From contig NC_063017.1 in assembly GCF_020509005.1 (NCBI RefSeq), positions 2,356,001 through 2,420,000 on the forward strand: a DNA stretch of 64,000 nt, in the 5' to 3' direction. The stretch is from Fulvia fulva (lineage: Eukaryota; Ascomycota; Dothideomycetes; Mycosphaerellales; Mycosphaerellaceae). Positions 14,180-24,298 of this stretch are shown in pieces. Each line of letters starts with the position of its first letter. The first letter of the stretch is position 1. The position numbers and the translations under genes were made by a program. The notes below the pieces were generated by a model. That model was given only the letters and a program-made list of their open reading frames with translations. It did no database searches and was not told the origin of the DNA.

Positions 14180-15309
14180 ACGTACTTCACTACCGAGCGG
14201 GCTATACTACCGAGCCGGCCACTTTTGCTAAGAACTATACTACTTCTACTTTAATTACGGTATCTTAACACGACGACATCCTATAGAATCGTTACTAGGA
14301 GGACAATTCCTCTTTAAATTCTTCGCTATCTAGCGAGTCTACTTAATAGGTACGTACGTTATACCCCGACTCGCTATATTGCTTATAGCGTCGTAGCCTT
14401 AGTACTAGCCGAATACTATCTAGCGACTCTCTACTCACTTCCTACCTCTTAGTATCCTCTAGAGGTATCAATTACGACGCCTTATCGAAGGTTAGAGACC
14501 CTCTAGACTAAATGTACTTGCGCTTTCGTGCTTTCCGCTATATAAGGGCCTCGTTAGACTTACGTAGCTTACTAATCTCGCTTCGTATTAGAGCTATCTA
14601 ATACGCTATCTCTCTACTCCCTCTCTATTACCCTATTAAACGACCTTCCTCTTTCTACTACGCCTTTCTAAACCCGTCACGACGCTCTAAGACGTAATGA
14701 TACCTATTATAAACCCTATCTCGTCGAAGTTATAGGTATCCTAGTTAAGGATACTATACTTCTCCTTTATATTACGTATAAGTAAGAACTACTTCTCGAT
14801 AACGTCTAGATCTTCTATTAGAGCTCGCTAACGATTATATCTACGTGTTATGCAAACCTTTAGCTCACGATGCCGCCTAATAAACCTGTCTGTCCAATTA
14901 AGACTAGCGGGCTTAAGACCCTTCTCTTATAGTAATAAATTGGCTATTACTCGTATACTAGCCTTTAATAGCGGAAAACCTCTAAGATCTAGCTCGAGTA
15001 TATACTCAAGTATTACCCTCTCTTCTAGCTCTATAAGCTTCTTTAAATTAGGCTCGTAGTCACCCCGAGGAGGTCGTCTATTCAATCGATATTCTAGTAT
15101 AGTTCGAGACGCGTCGTATACCTTTATAGCAAGTCGATTCGTAATTGTCGCGTCGCGTTTCGTGGCCCAGACAGCCAGGGTCAGTTTGGTCTCGTTTAAA
15201 GACAATATATGCTATAATAGTAGTTATATAGCTATATCTATAGAAGTGGTATAGTTCTTAGTAAAAGTAGCCCGCTCGGTAGTATAGCCCGCTCGGTAGT
15301 AAAGCACGT
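14180..15309 (-). mobile_element. Fot/pogo-type DNA transposon, copy 1, internally deleted
   Basis: Terminal inverted repeats of about 70 bp (14,180-14,250 and 15,237-15,309) are flanked by the TA dinucleotide (14,178-14,179 and 15,310-15,311), as expected for Tc1/mariner-pogo elements. Each end carries two tandem copies of ACTACCGAGCGGGCTAT or its complement. The - strand encodes transposase pieces. A CENP-B/psq-like helix-turn-helix section survives as an open stretch (15,205-14,927; RPPRGDYEPNLKKLIELEE is typical of fungal Fot/Ant1 transposases). This is followed by a TDRFIRR block and the first catalytic Asp in a YNFDE block (about 14,720). Sequence then passes straight to the C-terminal part, so the rest of the DDE core is missing. 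The element is non-autonomous. Confidence 0.88.
14927..15205 (-). pseudogene. Pogo-type transposase N-terminal fragment
   Basis: This is the longest open piece of the copy 1 transposase, 92 codons. The RLNRRPPRGDYEPN stretch and the following LEERVILEYILELDLRGFP segment match the DNA-binding region of fungal Fot/pogo transposases. RIP-type stops cut the frame at both ends. The same segment, with additional stops, is on the + strand in copy 2 at about 46,850-47,110. Confidence 0.8.
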
Positions 15310-15311
15310 TA

Positions 15312-16579
15312 TATATTATATATATCTATCTAGAATAGACAAGTGTTGCTCTTAAAGAGACTATAGGTGACTAATTAGTCACCTAATTCTTAGCGTACGT
15401 AGCCTTAAGTTTTAATAATAGAATATTACCTATATATACGCTCAAATAGCGACCTACTCCCTTAGCTCGTACGCTAGAGTAAATAAGCTAATTTTTGTAT
15501 AATCGCGTACACCCTATTATAACCACCCCCCTACCTATAGTAGTAACATTAGGCCCTCGGTTTTACTACTACTATAGTAAGGGTAAGTTAGCTATTTTAA
15601 GTAAAGTAAGCTAAGGTAAGTAAGGTAAGCTTTATACCCCTTCTATCATTCCTTACTTCACTACTACTATTGTTATGTATATAATAAAGTATAGATTATA
15701 TAACTATTACCGGTAAGATAGCTTAGGGAATAGTCCCGTTATATAGACTTTTACTTAAGCATACAATTATCTTACCTACTAGTAAATATTAGAGGTCCTA
15801 AGTTAAATCTAGGGGTAGCCTTAGTCCTATCGTATACTTGAATATATATTGTCGTCCGCTTAACTTATTGAATTGTCCGATAATTACTCTATACTAAGTT
15901 ATTTTACTCCGGCGAATAGTAAGAGAGCTCGCTCTACCCCTAGTGAGTATAAGATACTAGTTAGTAGCGTAATATACTAGGCTGTCTACGATAGAGCTTA
16001 TACTATACAAGGTATAATAGGGCTCTAATAGGTAATACCGGAGTAATAGTATCGGAAAGTTAAAAAGATACCTTCGGGGTACCTTACTTTCTATACTTTT
16101 AAAGGTCATTACCTTAGGGTAGTGACACCTTTTTGCTTTAGGCAAGTATATACTATTTATGAAGTACGAAAGTAGCGGATAATATAGTAATAAGGTAGTA
16201 GTATTATTACTAGTAGTAAGTTAGAGGCGTTTCTCGCGTTCTAATTAGACGCGCTACTTTTATCGCGCGCGCGTACGCTACTACTAGTAATAGGAGTGTT
16301 TCTCGCCCTTACGCTTTTAGCTAATAGGAGTCCGAGAAATACCTTTTAATAATAGTACTAGGGCCGTACCGGTAAATAGTAGATACTTTGCCCTAGCTTC
16401 GTTATCGTCTATAGTATTAGTAGCTACTAGTAGCCGTGTTTTGCGCCTACTAGCGCTTCTAGAGAGGTGTCCGTAAAGATAAAGCCGTTCGGTATTCGTT
16501 TCGAGATAAGGTAAGGCCGCTACTACGGGCTTCTTAGGCGTCTATTAGTCTATTACCTCCTAAAACGGCTATAGAGGAA
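15312..16579. other. Unassigned RIP-mutated sequence between the pogo and copia-2 remnants
   Basis: I recognise no protein motif here. It contains a 22-bp perfect palindrome (separate entry), a GTAAG-rich run at about 15,595-15,630, and a 62-codon open frame on the - strand (16,145-15,957) without recognisable similarity. Part of 16,160-16,579 may be the 3' untranslated region or LTR of copia-2, which is read on the - strand just to the right. Confidence 0.6.
15364..15385. repeat. 22-bp perfect palindrome
   Basis: Each half is taggtgactaa or its complement, with no spacer. It keeps two CpA/TpG pairs in a region where nearly all others are lost. Confidence 0.9.
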
Positions 16580-16749
16580 ACTAAGGTACGTAGATCTACG
16601 CCTTCCTTAGCTATATTAAGTAGCTTAACGAAGTGCTTATACTTCTATAGTAGAAGTAGCTTAGTCAGCCCGTCTATAGGTATGTCGTTAGTACTAAGAT
16701 ACTTAATCTTAATATCTCCGCGCTAGTCTCGCTATAGGAGCTAGTAGTA
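16580..16749 (-). mobile_element. Copia-2, 3' part (end of RNase H)
   Basis: The - strand frame reads the end of a Ty1/copia RNase H: a KYLSTND block followed by PIDGLTKLL, close to the usual P-ADGLTKAL signature. It continues the copia-2 segment at 22,178-23,349; the two were one element before gypsy-2 inserted between them. Confidence 0.75.
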
Positions 16750-16933
16750 TATTACGGGTAGCCCGCGACCCCTTACTATAGCTACGTTAGCCCGGGTGAA
16801 CCGCGGACCTTCCGTATCGGGTTAGCGCGGCTTAGCTTTACTTTATAACTTCGCCGCGCCTCGCGCTCCTCTTTCGTAGCTTCGTAGAACAATAACTCTC
16901 TTATTTAGACCCTATAGTACGCGCGCCCTTATA
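16750..16933 (+). repeat. Gypsy-2 5' LTR
   Basis: 184 bp, starting TATTACGGG and ending CCCTTATA; before RIP the ends would be TG...CA. It differs from the 3' LTR at about eight sites, all transitions. Confidence 0.92.
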
Positions 16934-19900
16934 GTTTATTCTACTACCCTACCTAGATCGCGGATCGAGGTAAGGGACGCGTAATAATAGGAATAGACAG
17001 AACTATAGAACTCGAAGAACGCGTAGAGTCGTATTAGAACATAGAATACGGTAAGGGGTATAGCGCGTAAATGCCGAGAGAACGTAACGCGGCGATATTA
17101 TTAGTAGGTAGTCGCGCGCTCGTAGACAGTTAGGAAATAGGCCTCGTTACGCCTCCCCTAAACCTAGATAATATAACTTTATAGACAAACGGCGGTATAC
17201 TACCGCTACTATATCTATAGAAGGAGCGCCTACGTAGTATCCCTAATTCGAATAATAACGGCGTATAGGGCGGTAGTAATACCGTAGGCGCCGTAGCTAC
17301 TAGTACGACCGCTATAATCGTCTAGTGACTACTATAATACGTAGGTACGAAGAAGAAGGAGGACCTACCGGTTTACTTATAGAACCTACCTTCATTAAAC
17401 CGGAAGTAGCGTAAGGACCTTAAGAAGTAGGGTAAGTACTACCGCTACCGTATAGGCTCGTACGTATTAACGAACCCCGAATGCCCGATATATAGTTACG
17501 ACGGCGACTACCGCCCTCTACGTCTACGAAATAACGCGAACGCTAACCCGAACCTTAGCTCCCTTACTACCGACCTATAGTAATAGGGGAATAGCACGAC
17601 CGCTGCCTAAGCGTAGTAGATAGCGGTTAGTAACCGAACTTTCTAAGACAGAAAGAGTATAAGATTAAGAGATATAGAATATAAGAGACGGACTATAGTA
17701 AGGAGCTTAATATATCGGTATATATACTAGATAAATAATAACTAGCTATACACCCTTATATAGTATTACCCGTAACGATATAACATAAAAAGGCTCGCGG
17801 CCTTATAGATTCTACCTCTACCTCTCTCTTTCTTAATTAGAAATTTATACGTAAATATATAACCCCCTTGATCCCTTTAACAAAGATTAGACGATTAACA
17901 CTAGGAGATAGATCGGCTATAGCGCGTTAGATCATATATATAGCCCTTATAGACGTAGTTATCGGCGGTCATTACGAGCAAATACTATACTACGTTACCG
18001 ACCTCGAATACGACATTATCTTTAGACTACCGTAGCTCTCCGCGTACAACTTAAACATCTTCTAGGAAACTAGCGAGGTGGCGTTTAGATCTAACTACTA
18101 CTTCGATTACTATCTATATAACAAGACATCGACAATAGTATAATCTCTAAACTATATCGGCAGAACGAAATATAGACTAAAGCCCTTTACTAGCGAATTA
18201 GTAGGATTTATAGCCGGAGGGGCGGAGCTAGATATATCCGCTCTAGAGGTAGATAAAGAGGTAGATCACTAGGAAGTCTCGTAGCGCGTATAGGAGATGT
18301 ACGCGTACCGGCCTAGGGCCGAGTACTTCTATATAATACCTACGGGGCGCGAGGATGACGATAATAACGATAATAGCCTCGAACTAAGCGCGATAGTAGC
18401 TAAAAACCTAGATTAGTTCTTAAACAAGCAGTTTAACTACAATCCTAAAGAGAAGCTCCCGCCTATATACTACGACATTATAGATACTTTCTTAGTAAAG
18501 GACTACGAGGGACTCCTACCTTACTAACTAGGTATCGACTACGAGATTTATATTAAACCCGGTAGACCTTAAGAACCGCTATACCGAAAGCTATACGGAC
18601 TAGCCGAGAAGGAGAATGAAGCCGTTAAGAAATAGTTACTCGAATAGACTTTAGAAGGTAAGGTACGTAAGGCCGGTTAGAAAATAAGCTAGTTACTAGT
18701 ACCGGTGCTAGTAGTAAGAAAGCCTAGAGGAGGGCTACGAGTATATATTAACTACCGTAGGCTAAACGCTATTACTATTAAGAATCGCTATCCTATTCTA
18801 TTAATATAGAAAACGCTTAACCGTATATACGGAAAGAAGTACTTTACGAAACTAGATATTATAGTAGCCTTTAACAAGTTACGTATCGCGGAAGGGCACG
18901 AGTAGCTAATAGCTTTCGTAATACGCTACGGTATATACGAATGCCTCGTATTACCGTTCGGCCTCTATAACGGACCCGTAACCTTTTAGTCGTATATTAA
19001 TAAGGTTCTATAGGAATATCTAGATAAATTTGTATTAGTATATCTAGATAACGTCCTTATCTTTAGCGACACTCTAGAGGAACACGTCGAACACGTACTA
19101 AGGGTATTAATTAAGCTACGAGATACCGGGCTTACTATTAATATCGATAAGTCCGAGTTCTACTAGAAACGTATAAAATATCTAGGCCTTATTATTATAC
19201 CCTAGTGTATCAAGATAGACCCGGAGAAATTGGAATGTATATAAACCTAGGAAGCACTAACTAATCTTAAGGATTTCTAAGCCTTCCTAGGATTTACGAA
19301 CTTCTACCGTAGGTTTATCGAGGCCTTCTCTCGTATTACATCCCTATTAACTAACCTAACGAAGTTAGATAGGCCTAGTAATCATAAGAACCGCAGAATT
19401 AACTAGACTAATAATTACTAGAGCGTATTCGAGGCGTTAAAAGTAGCGTTTAGTAAGGCGGGTATACTAGTATACTATATACCGGGTAGATAGACCGTCG
19501 TCGAGACTAATTCCTTAGACTTTATTAATATAGGTGTACTCTTATAATACGACGAGCAGGGAGTGTTACATCCTATAGCTTTCTATTCGAAGAAGCTAAG
19601 CCCCTAGGAGTGTAATTACGAGATCTACGATAAGGAACTCCTCGCGATTATTAAAGTATTCGAAGAGTAGCGCCCGGAGCTTACGTACGAAGTAGACGAG
19701 AACGTCGATCTAGTCAAAGTGTTTATAGACTATAAGAACTTCGAATATTTTATAACTACGAAGTAGCTAAATCGCCGATAAGCGCGATAGGCAGAATTTC
19801 TATTACAATTCAACTTCTAGATTATATACCGCCTAGGTATACAAGGAACGAAGCTAGATAGCCTAACGAGACGTAGCTAGGACCTTCCGTAGGGGGTAGA

Positions 19901-21988
19901 TAATCCGAGAAATCAGTACTAGCATTAGACATTACTTCCGCTAGAGCGATTCCTTAAGATCGACTCTATACGAGCTACTATCGAAGATACGCCCGAAGAA
20001 GAAGAGACGACGACTCCCCTAAATCCTAAAGTAATCGAGTTTATTCTAGAACTAGAACAGGTACTATAAATATAGCTAGCACTAGCTTAGGAAGTATAGA
20101 CTACGAATAAAGCCGAAGTCGAAGCTAAACTCGAGTACCGTATAACGACTACTTACGCCCTAGACTAAGAACTTAAGGCGGCAATTAAGATACTATAGAG
20201 AGATAGTACTATCCCTCTACTCTTATAGAAGGCGAAGATATACCCTACGTACTATAAGGTAGATAGGAACATATTATATATACAAAACTAGTACAATAGC
20301 TAGAGCCTATAGGTACCTAATAACTAGGCCCTACGGACTCGGCTTATTAGAATAAATCATAACGCTCTAGTAGTAGGACATCTAGGACGAGCTCGAACCT
20401 ATAAACTCGTAGTACGAGAATTCTACTAGCCTGGCTTAGTAAGATTAGTACGTAGATATACCGCGAATTGCCCTATATACCGTACGACTAAATCTCTATA
20501 CTCCTAGCTACCTAGATTATTATACCTACTTTTAGTACTAGACCGACCTTAGAGGTATATCGCGGTAGACTTCGTAGTCGGACTTCCTAATAGCACCCTC
20601 GATAGTATGACCTATAACAATATTATAACCGTAATAGATAGGCTAACGAAGGAAGTCGAGCTGATTCCGATCGGAGCGATAACTATATAGAATACGGCAA
20701 GACTTTTCCTTAAGTATATATTCTCCCGACGCGGATTTCCTAATACTATTACTTTAGACCGCGGTAAATAATAGGTTACTACCTTCTAGAAGAAACTGTA
20801 TAAGATGCTTTATATAAGTCGTAAGCTAAGTTCTTTATACTACCTAGAAACTAATAGACAGTCGGAACGTACTAACTAAGTAATAGAACAGTATCTCCGT
20901 ATATTTACTAACGAGGCATAAGATGACTAGGTAGAATAGCGTTGTCTAGCTTAGTTCGCGATTAATAACCACCTTTCTGAAACTACTAGTATGTCGCTAT
21001 TCTACACTACTTTAGGCTATAACCCTAAGTTTATAGAGCGCGTAGACCTAAGCGCTAGAAAAGAGGGAGGACTAACTACTCTCTAGCGACTAGATACGCG
21101 ATCGGCTAAAGCCTTTATACGCCGGATTTACGACCTTTATAAGTACCTTTAAGAAAATATACGGATGTTATAAGCTCTCTAAGCTAAGGTAGTAAACCGC
21201 TACCGAAGTATCCCGCTAGACTATAAAGTAGGCGACTAGGTATACCTAAGTACTAAGAATATCCGTACGACTCGACTATCTAAGAAGCTCGATAGAAGAT
21301 ACGCTAGTCCGTACTAGATTATAGAAGTTATACTAGCTAAGCTCTTATATAAACTAAGATTGTTAGACGCTATAGTAGGACTCGATAACTGCTTTTATAC
21401 CTCGTTACTTTAGCGAGCCGATCATCCCGACTTCCTACTACTCGAAGGCTAGTATCCGGTACTACTACCGCCGATAACTATCGAGCCCGACACTACCGAA
21501 GCCGATAAAGTCGCTAATATAGTCGTAACACCTATATATATATATAAGGTAGAGAAGATCTTAGATATATATACCCGTAAGCGAGTAGGCAAACTAAAGA
21601 AGGGGCAGAAGCGTAAAGTAGACACTTAGTATAAGGTAAAATAGCTTAGATATTAGAATAAGGAGGATAGTAAGACCTAGTAACCGGCTAAGAATATATT
21701 TAAACACGCGGCCGCCGCTATTATAGACTTTCACTATAGCCGGCCGGAGTTGTCTACGCCTATAGGCTTCGTAGCTCTATCTAATTAGGTCCCTCTAAGT
21801 ATTTCTCGAAGGGAGCCGGTCGCGGATAGGCTAGTTATAGATAGACTAGATATAGATATATTACTAGACGATACTAAGGCATTAGAGGATAATTAGACTT
21901 TCGTACGGTTATAGAGTAGTACGGGCAAGTCGCCGTATAAGATAGATAACGCTTAGAGGACTAAGACGTATTTTGAGAGGGGGGGTAC

Positions 21989-22172
21989 TATTACGGGTAG
22001 CCCGCAACCCCTTACTATAGCTACGTCAGCCCGGGTGAACCGCGGACCTTCCGTATCGAGTTAGCGCGGCTTAGCTTTACTTTATAACTTCGCCGCGCCT
22101 CGCGCTCCTCTTTCGTAGCTTCGTAGAACAACAACTCTCTTATTCGGACCCTATAGTACGTACGCCCTTATA
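21989..22172 (+). repeat. Gypsy-2 3' LTR
   Basis: 184 bp, partner of 16,750-16,933, followed directly by the target duplication tagta. Confidence 0.92.
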
Positions 22173-23349
22173 TAGTAGTAGATATTAATGTAGCGTAGCT
22201 TCGTATTAAGCCTTTGCCCTTATTAGTTAATAAGGCGGATAGTCTACGTATTATTATAGTATAAGTAGATACGCTAATTAAACTGAAGGTATATCTTAGC
22301 GAAGACTCGTTCCTACTATATAAGCTCTTAGGCGGCTTACGAAAGCCCGAGTAGCTTAGCCTCTATTTAGGACTTAGTAATAGTGATTTATTTAGATACC
22401 TTATAATCTACTAGTCTACCGAATAGTATAAAAACCTAGCTATTCAAGCTAGTCCTATCATTATTTATGCCGTAGGACGCGTCCGATACTCTAAAGAACT
22501 TATAGTTACTACCGAGGTGTTCTAGTTAGCTATAAAGGCTAGTAATGTGTTTACTAGCGCTATATATAAGGTAGAGGTTCTTAGTCTCTAGGAGATAGCG
22601 TAAGTACTAATCTATAAGCTTAAGGTATGTCTTAGTTAGCTTAGTTAGATACTACGATAGTATAGATAAGGAAAAGCCGATATTAGGCCGCGTATATATA
22701 GCGGCGAAGTGAAGGGATCCTATACGTTATTAGTACGTAAGGATAGCGATAGAGGTGGGATAATAACCCTCTAGAACGGTCTAATTAAGGTGTTAATCTA
22801 CTAGTACTATCGTTTTACGTATATCTATAGAGCCTAAGATTAGCGGCTAGCTTCTTAATATAGTCTTCTTAAGAGAGCTATAGTAAGCGCTTGTTTCTAT
22901 CGCGCGTAACCTTAATTCCTAGGAACTAGGAGAGATCACCGAGCTCGTATATCTCGTACTTAGTAAGTAGCCGCTACTTAATATTAGTAGTATAGGCCTT
23001 ATACTTACGGTAGTAGAGTATATCTATGTCGTTAATATAAAAGAAGAACATAACCTTATTATTATAATAGATATATTCGTAGTCCGATAGGGGTACTAGT
23101 CTAAGGGAGGCTAGCGTCTCGGTAAGGGAGGCTAGCGTCTCGGTAAGGGAGTTACTTAAGAAGTAAGAGATAGACCGTAGCCTATCTAAGGAAACGTAAG
23201 ACCTACTACCTTAGCGAACCGAGTCTAAAGAGTTACTAGAGCGTCGGTAAAATAGAGGCAAAGTTAATAAGAAGAAGTCGGACCCGGATTTATCGGACTT
23301 ATTAGACGACGAGGACGACGGTAACAAGGGCCGTAAGAATAGCCGTAAG
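22173..23349 (-). mobile_element. Copia-2, RT and RNase H part
   Basis: Read on the - strand from about 23,240 downward, the stop-ignored frame gives a Ty1/copia reverse transcriptase with FFYINDIDILY at about 23,040 (FFYVDDI-type active site, altered by RIP), then RLLTKYEI-ELGDL. The RNase H part at about 22,620-22,380 has YLRYLL-TKNL and an SDASYG-N-DRTS block. It joins 16,580-16,749 once gypsy-2 is removed. Copia-1 begins at 23,350. The + strand frame at about 23,220-23,349 is acidic and lysine rich and is not identified. Confidence 0.75.
23106..23152. repeat. 21-bp tandem duplication in the copia-2 RT
   Basis: ggaggctagcgtctcggtaag occurs twice in a row. On the coding strand it duplicates seven codons (SLTETLA) without a frame shift. 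Confidence 0.88.
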
Positions 23350-23583
23350 TGTTAAGATGTAGTATCTTAAAGGGAGTTAATAATTAGGAAGTGATCTAGT
23401 AGCCTAGGGTATCCACGATGACTTAGATTGTAGGGAGATACCTTCTCTCCCCTTTAGCTTAGATAGACATCTAATATAATCAATTTTGGGTCCCTGATAT
23501 ATTGCTACATGCTCGTGCTATTAGTTAGTTAAAGATTGATCTGTTACTCTACTCCGCTACTATCTACCCGTACCTATTTAACA
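23350..23583 (+). repeat. Copia LTR (copia-1)
   Basis: 234 bp, starting TGTTAAGATG and ending ATTTAACA, the same family as the LTRs at 28,839, 34,222 and 40,249 (inverted). Confidence 0.9.
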
Positions 23584-24133
23584 GGTTATAAGCCCGGGTT
23601 TATATAGGAATAAGAGCAACCTATATTAGTATAGGTTAATTGTATCCCTTACTATCGTAGTAGAAAACATCTAGGAATCAGAAGTCTACCCCGTCTACCC
23701 TATTCAGGAGCTTAGTTCGATACTAAGTAATAGGTAACCTAGACAAGGACTCTATACGGCTTACTTAAAGCCAATACCTTGAAGATACTCTATAGGCAGA
23801 ACTGTATCGAGATACTATTAAGAAGGACTTCAAGCAAGTCATTTGAAGCTCTACTAGGAGAGACAGACCTATGTCCTAGCCCCGAGACCTCATACCGCTC
23901 CTTCTTTACTTTACTAAGTAGGCCTTAGTATCTATACCTACGAACTTTCCTATTCTATACTAGAAGCCTTAGTAGGATTCAAGCCACTACTTTAGAACAT
24001 ATACACCCTATTTTGTTACATCCAATTTATTATAGATTTATACTAAGAGAAGATAGAGGAGAAGGGAGGCAAAATCCCAATTCTTAGGAGGGACAATTAG
24101 AAGAGATAGTTCAACCTTCAGAGATATAGATAG
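23350..24133 (+). mobile_element. Copia-1: LTR plus leader fragment
   Basis: The LTR (23,350-23,583) and leader are close to those of complete copia-3 (28,839-29,620). The fragment ends at 24,133, at the tail of the unmutated LINE, and nothing after the LINE continues it. The primer-binding site at 23,584 matches the initiator-tRNA type described for copia-3. It shows moderate RIP. Confidence 0.85.
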
Positions 24134-24298
24134 ATTTGTCATTCCCCTGTTCTAGGACCCTATCCGGCCTATGCAGGTATATATCTATTGTTATGTACAA
24201 AGGGAAACCCGAATAGGTGAAAACCCTTCCCGCCCCCGACTACTCCTTGTCTAGATTAGCTTTCCCTCTGAACGTACGTAGTCCATGTCACTACCCCG

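Larger units (their letters stand above)
16750..22172 (+). mobile_element. Gypsy-2: complete Ty3/gypsy chromovirus nested in copia-2, RIP-degraded
   Basis: The element is 5.42 kb with 184-bp LTRs at both ends and a 5-bp target duplication tagta (16,745-16,749 and 22,173-22,177). Stop-ignored translation gives gag (about 17,200-17,650), protease (about 17,880-18,150), reverse transcriptase (about 18,440-19,270, VLPFGL then YLDN), RNase H (about 19,430-19,800), integrase (about 20,200-21,050) and a chromodomain (about 21,540-21,720; YKVKxLRYQNKEDSKT). A G-rich polypurine tract lies at 21,975-21,985. Stops are TAG/TAA in CAG/CAA/TGG positions throughout, so it cannot code. Confidence 0.92.

Noticed and set aside
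15957..16145. 62-codon - strand frame as a gene
   Set aside because: It lies in RIP-mutated repeat DNA, is short and has no recognised similarity.
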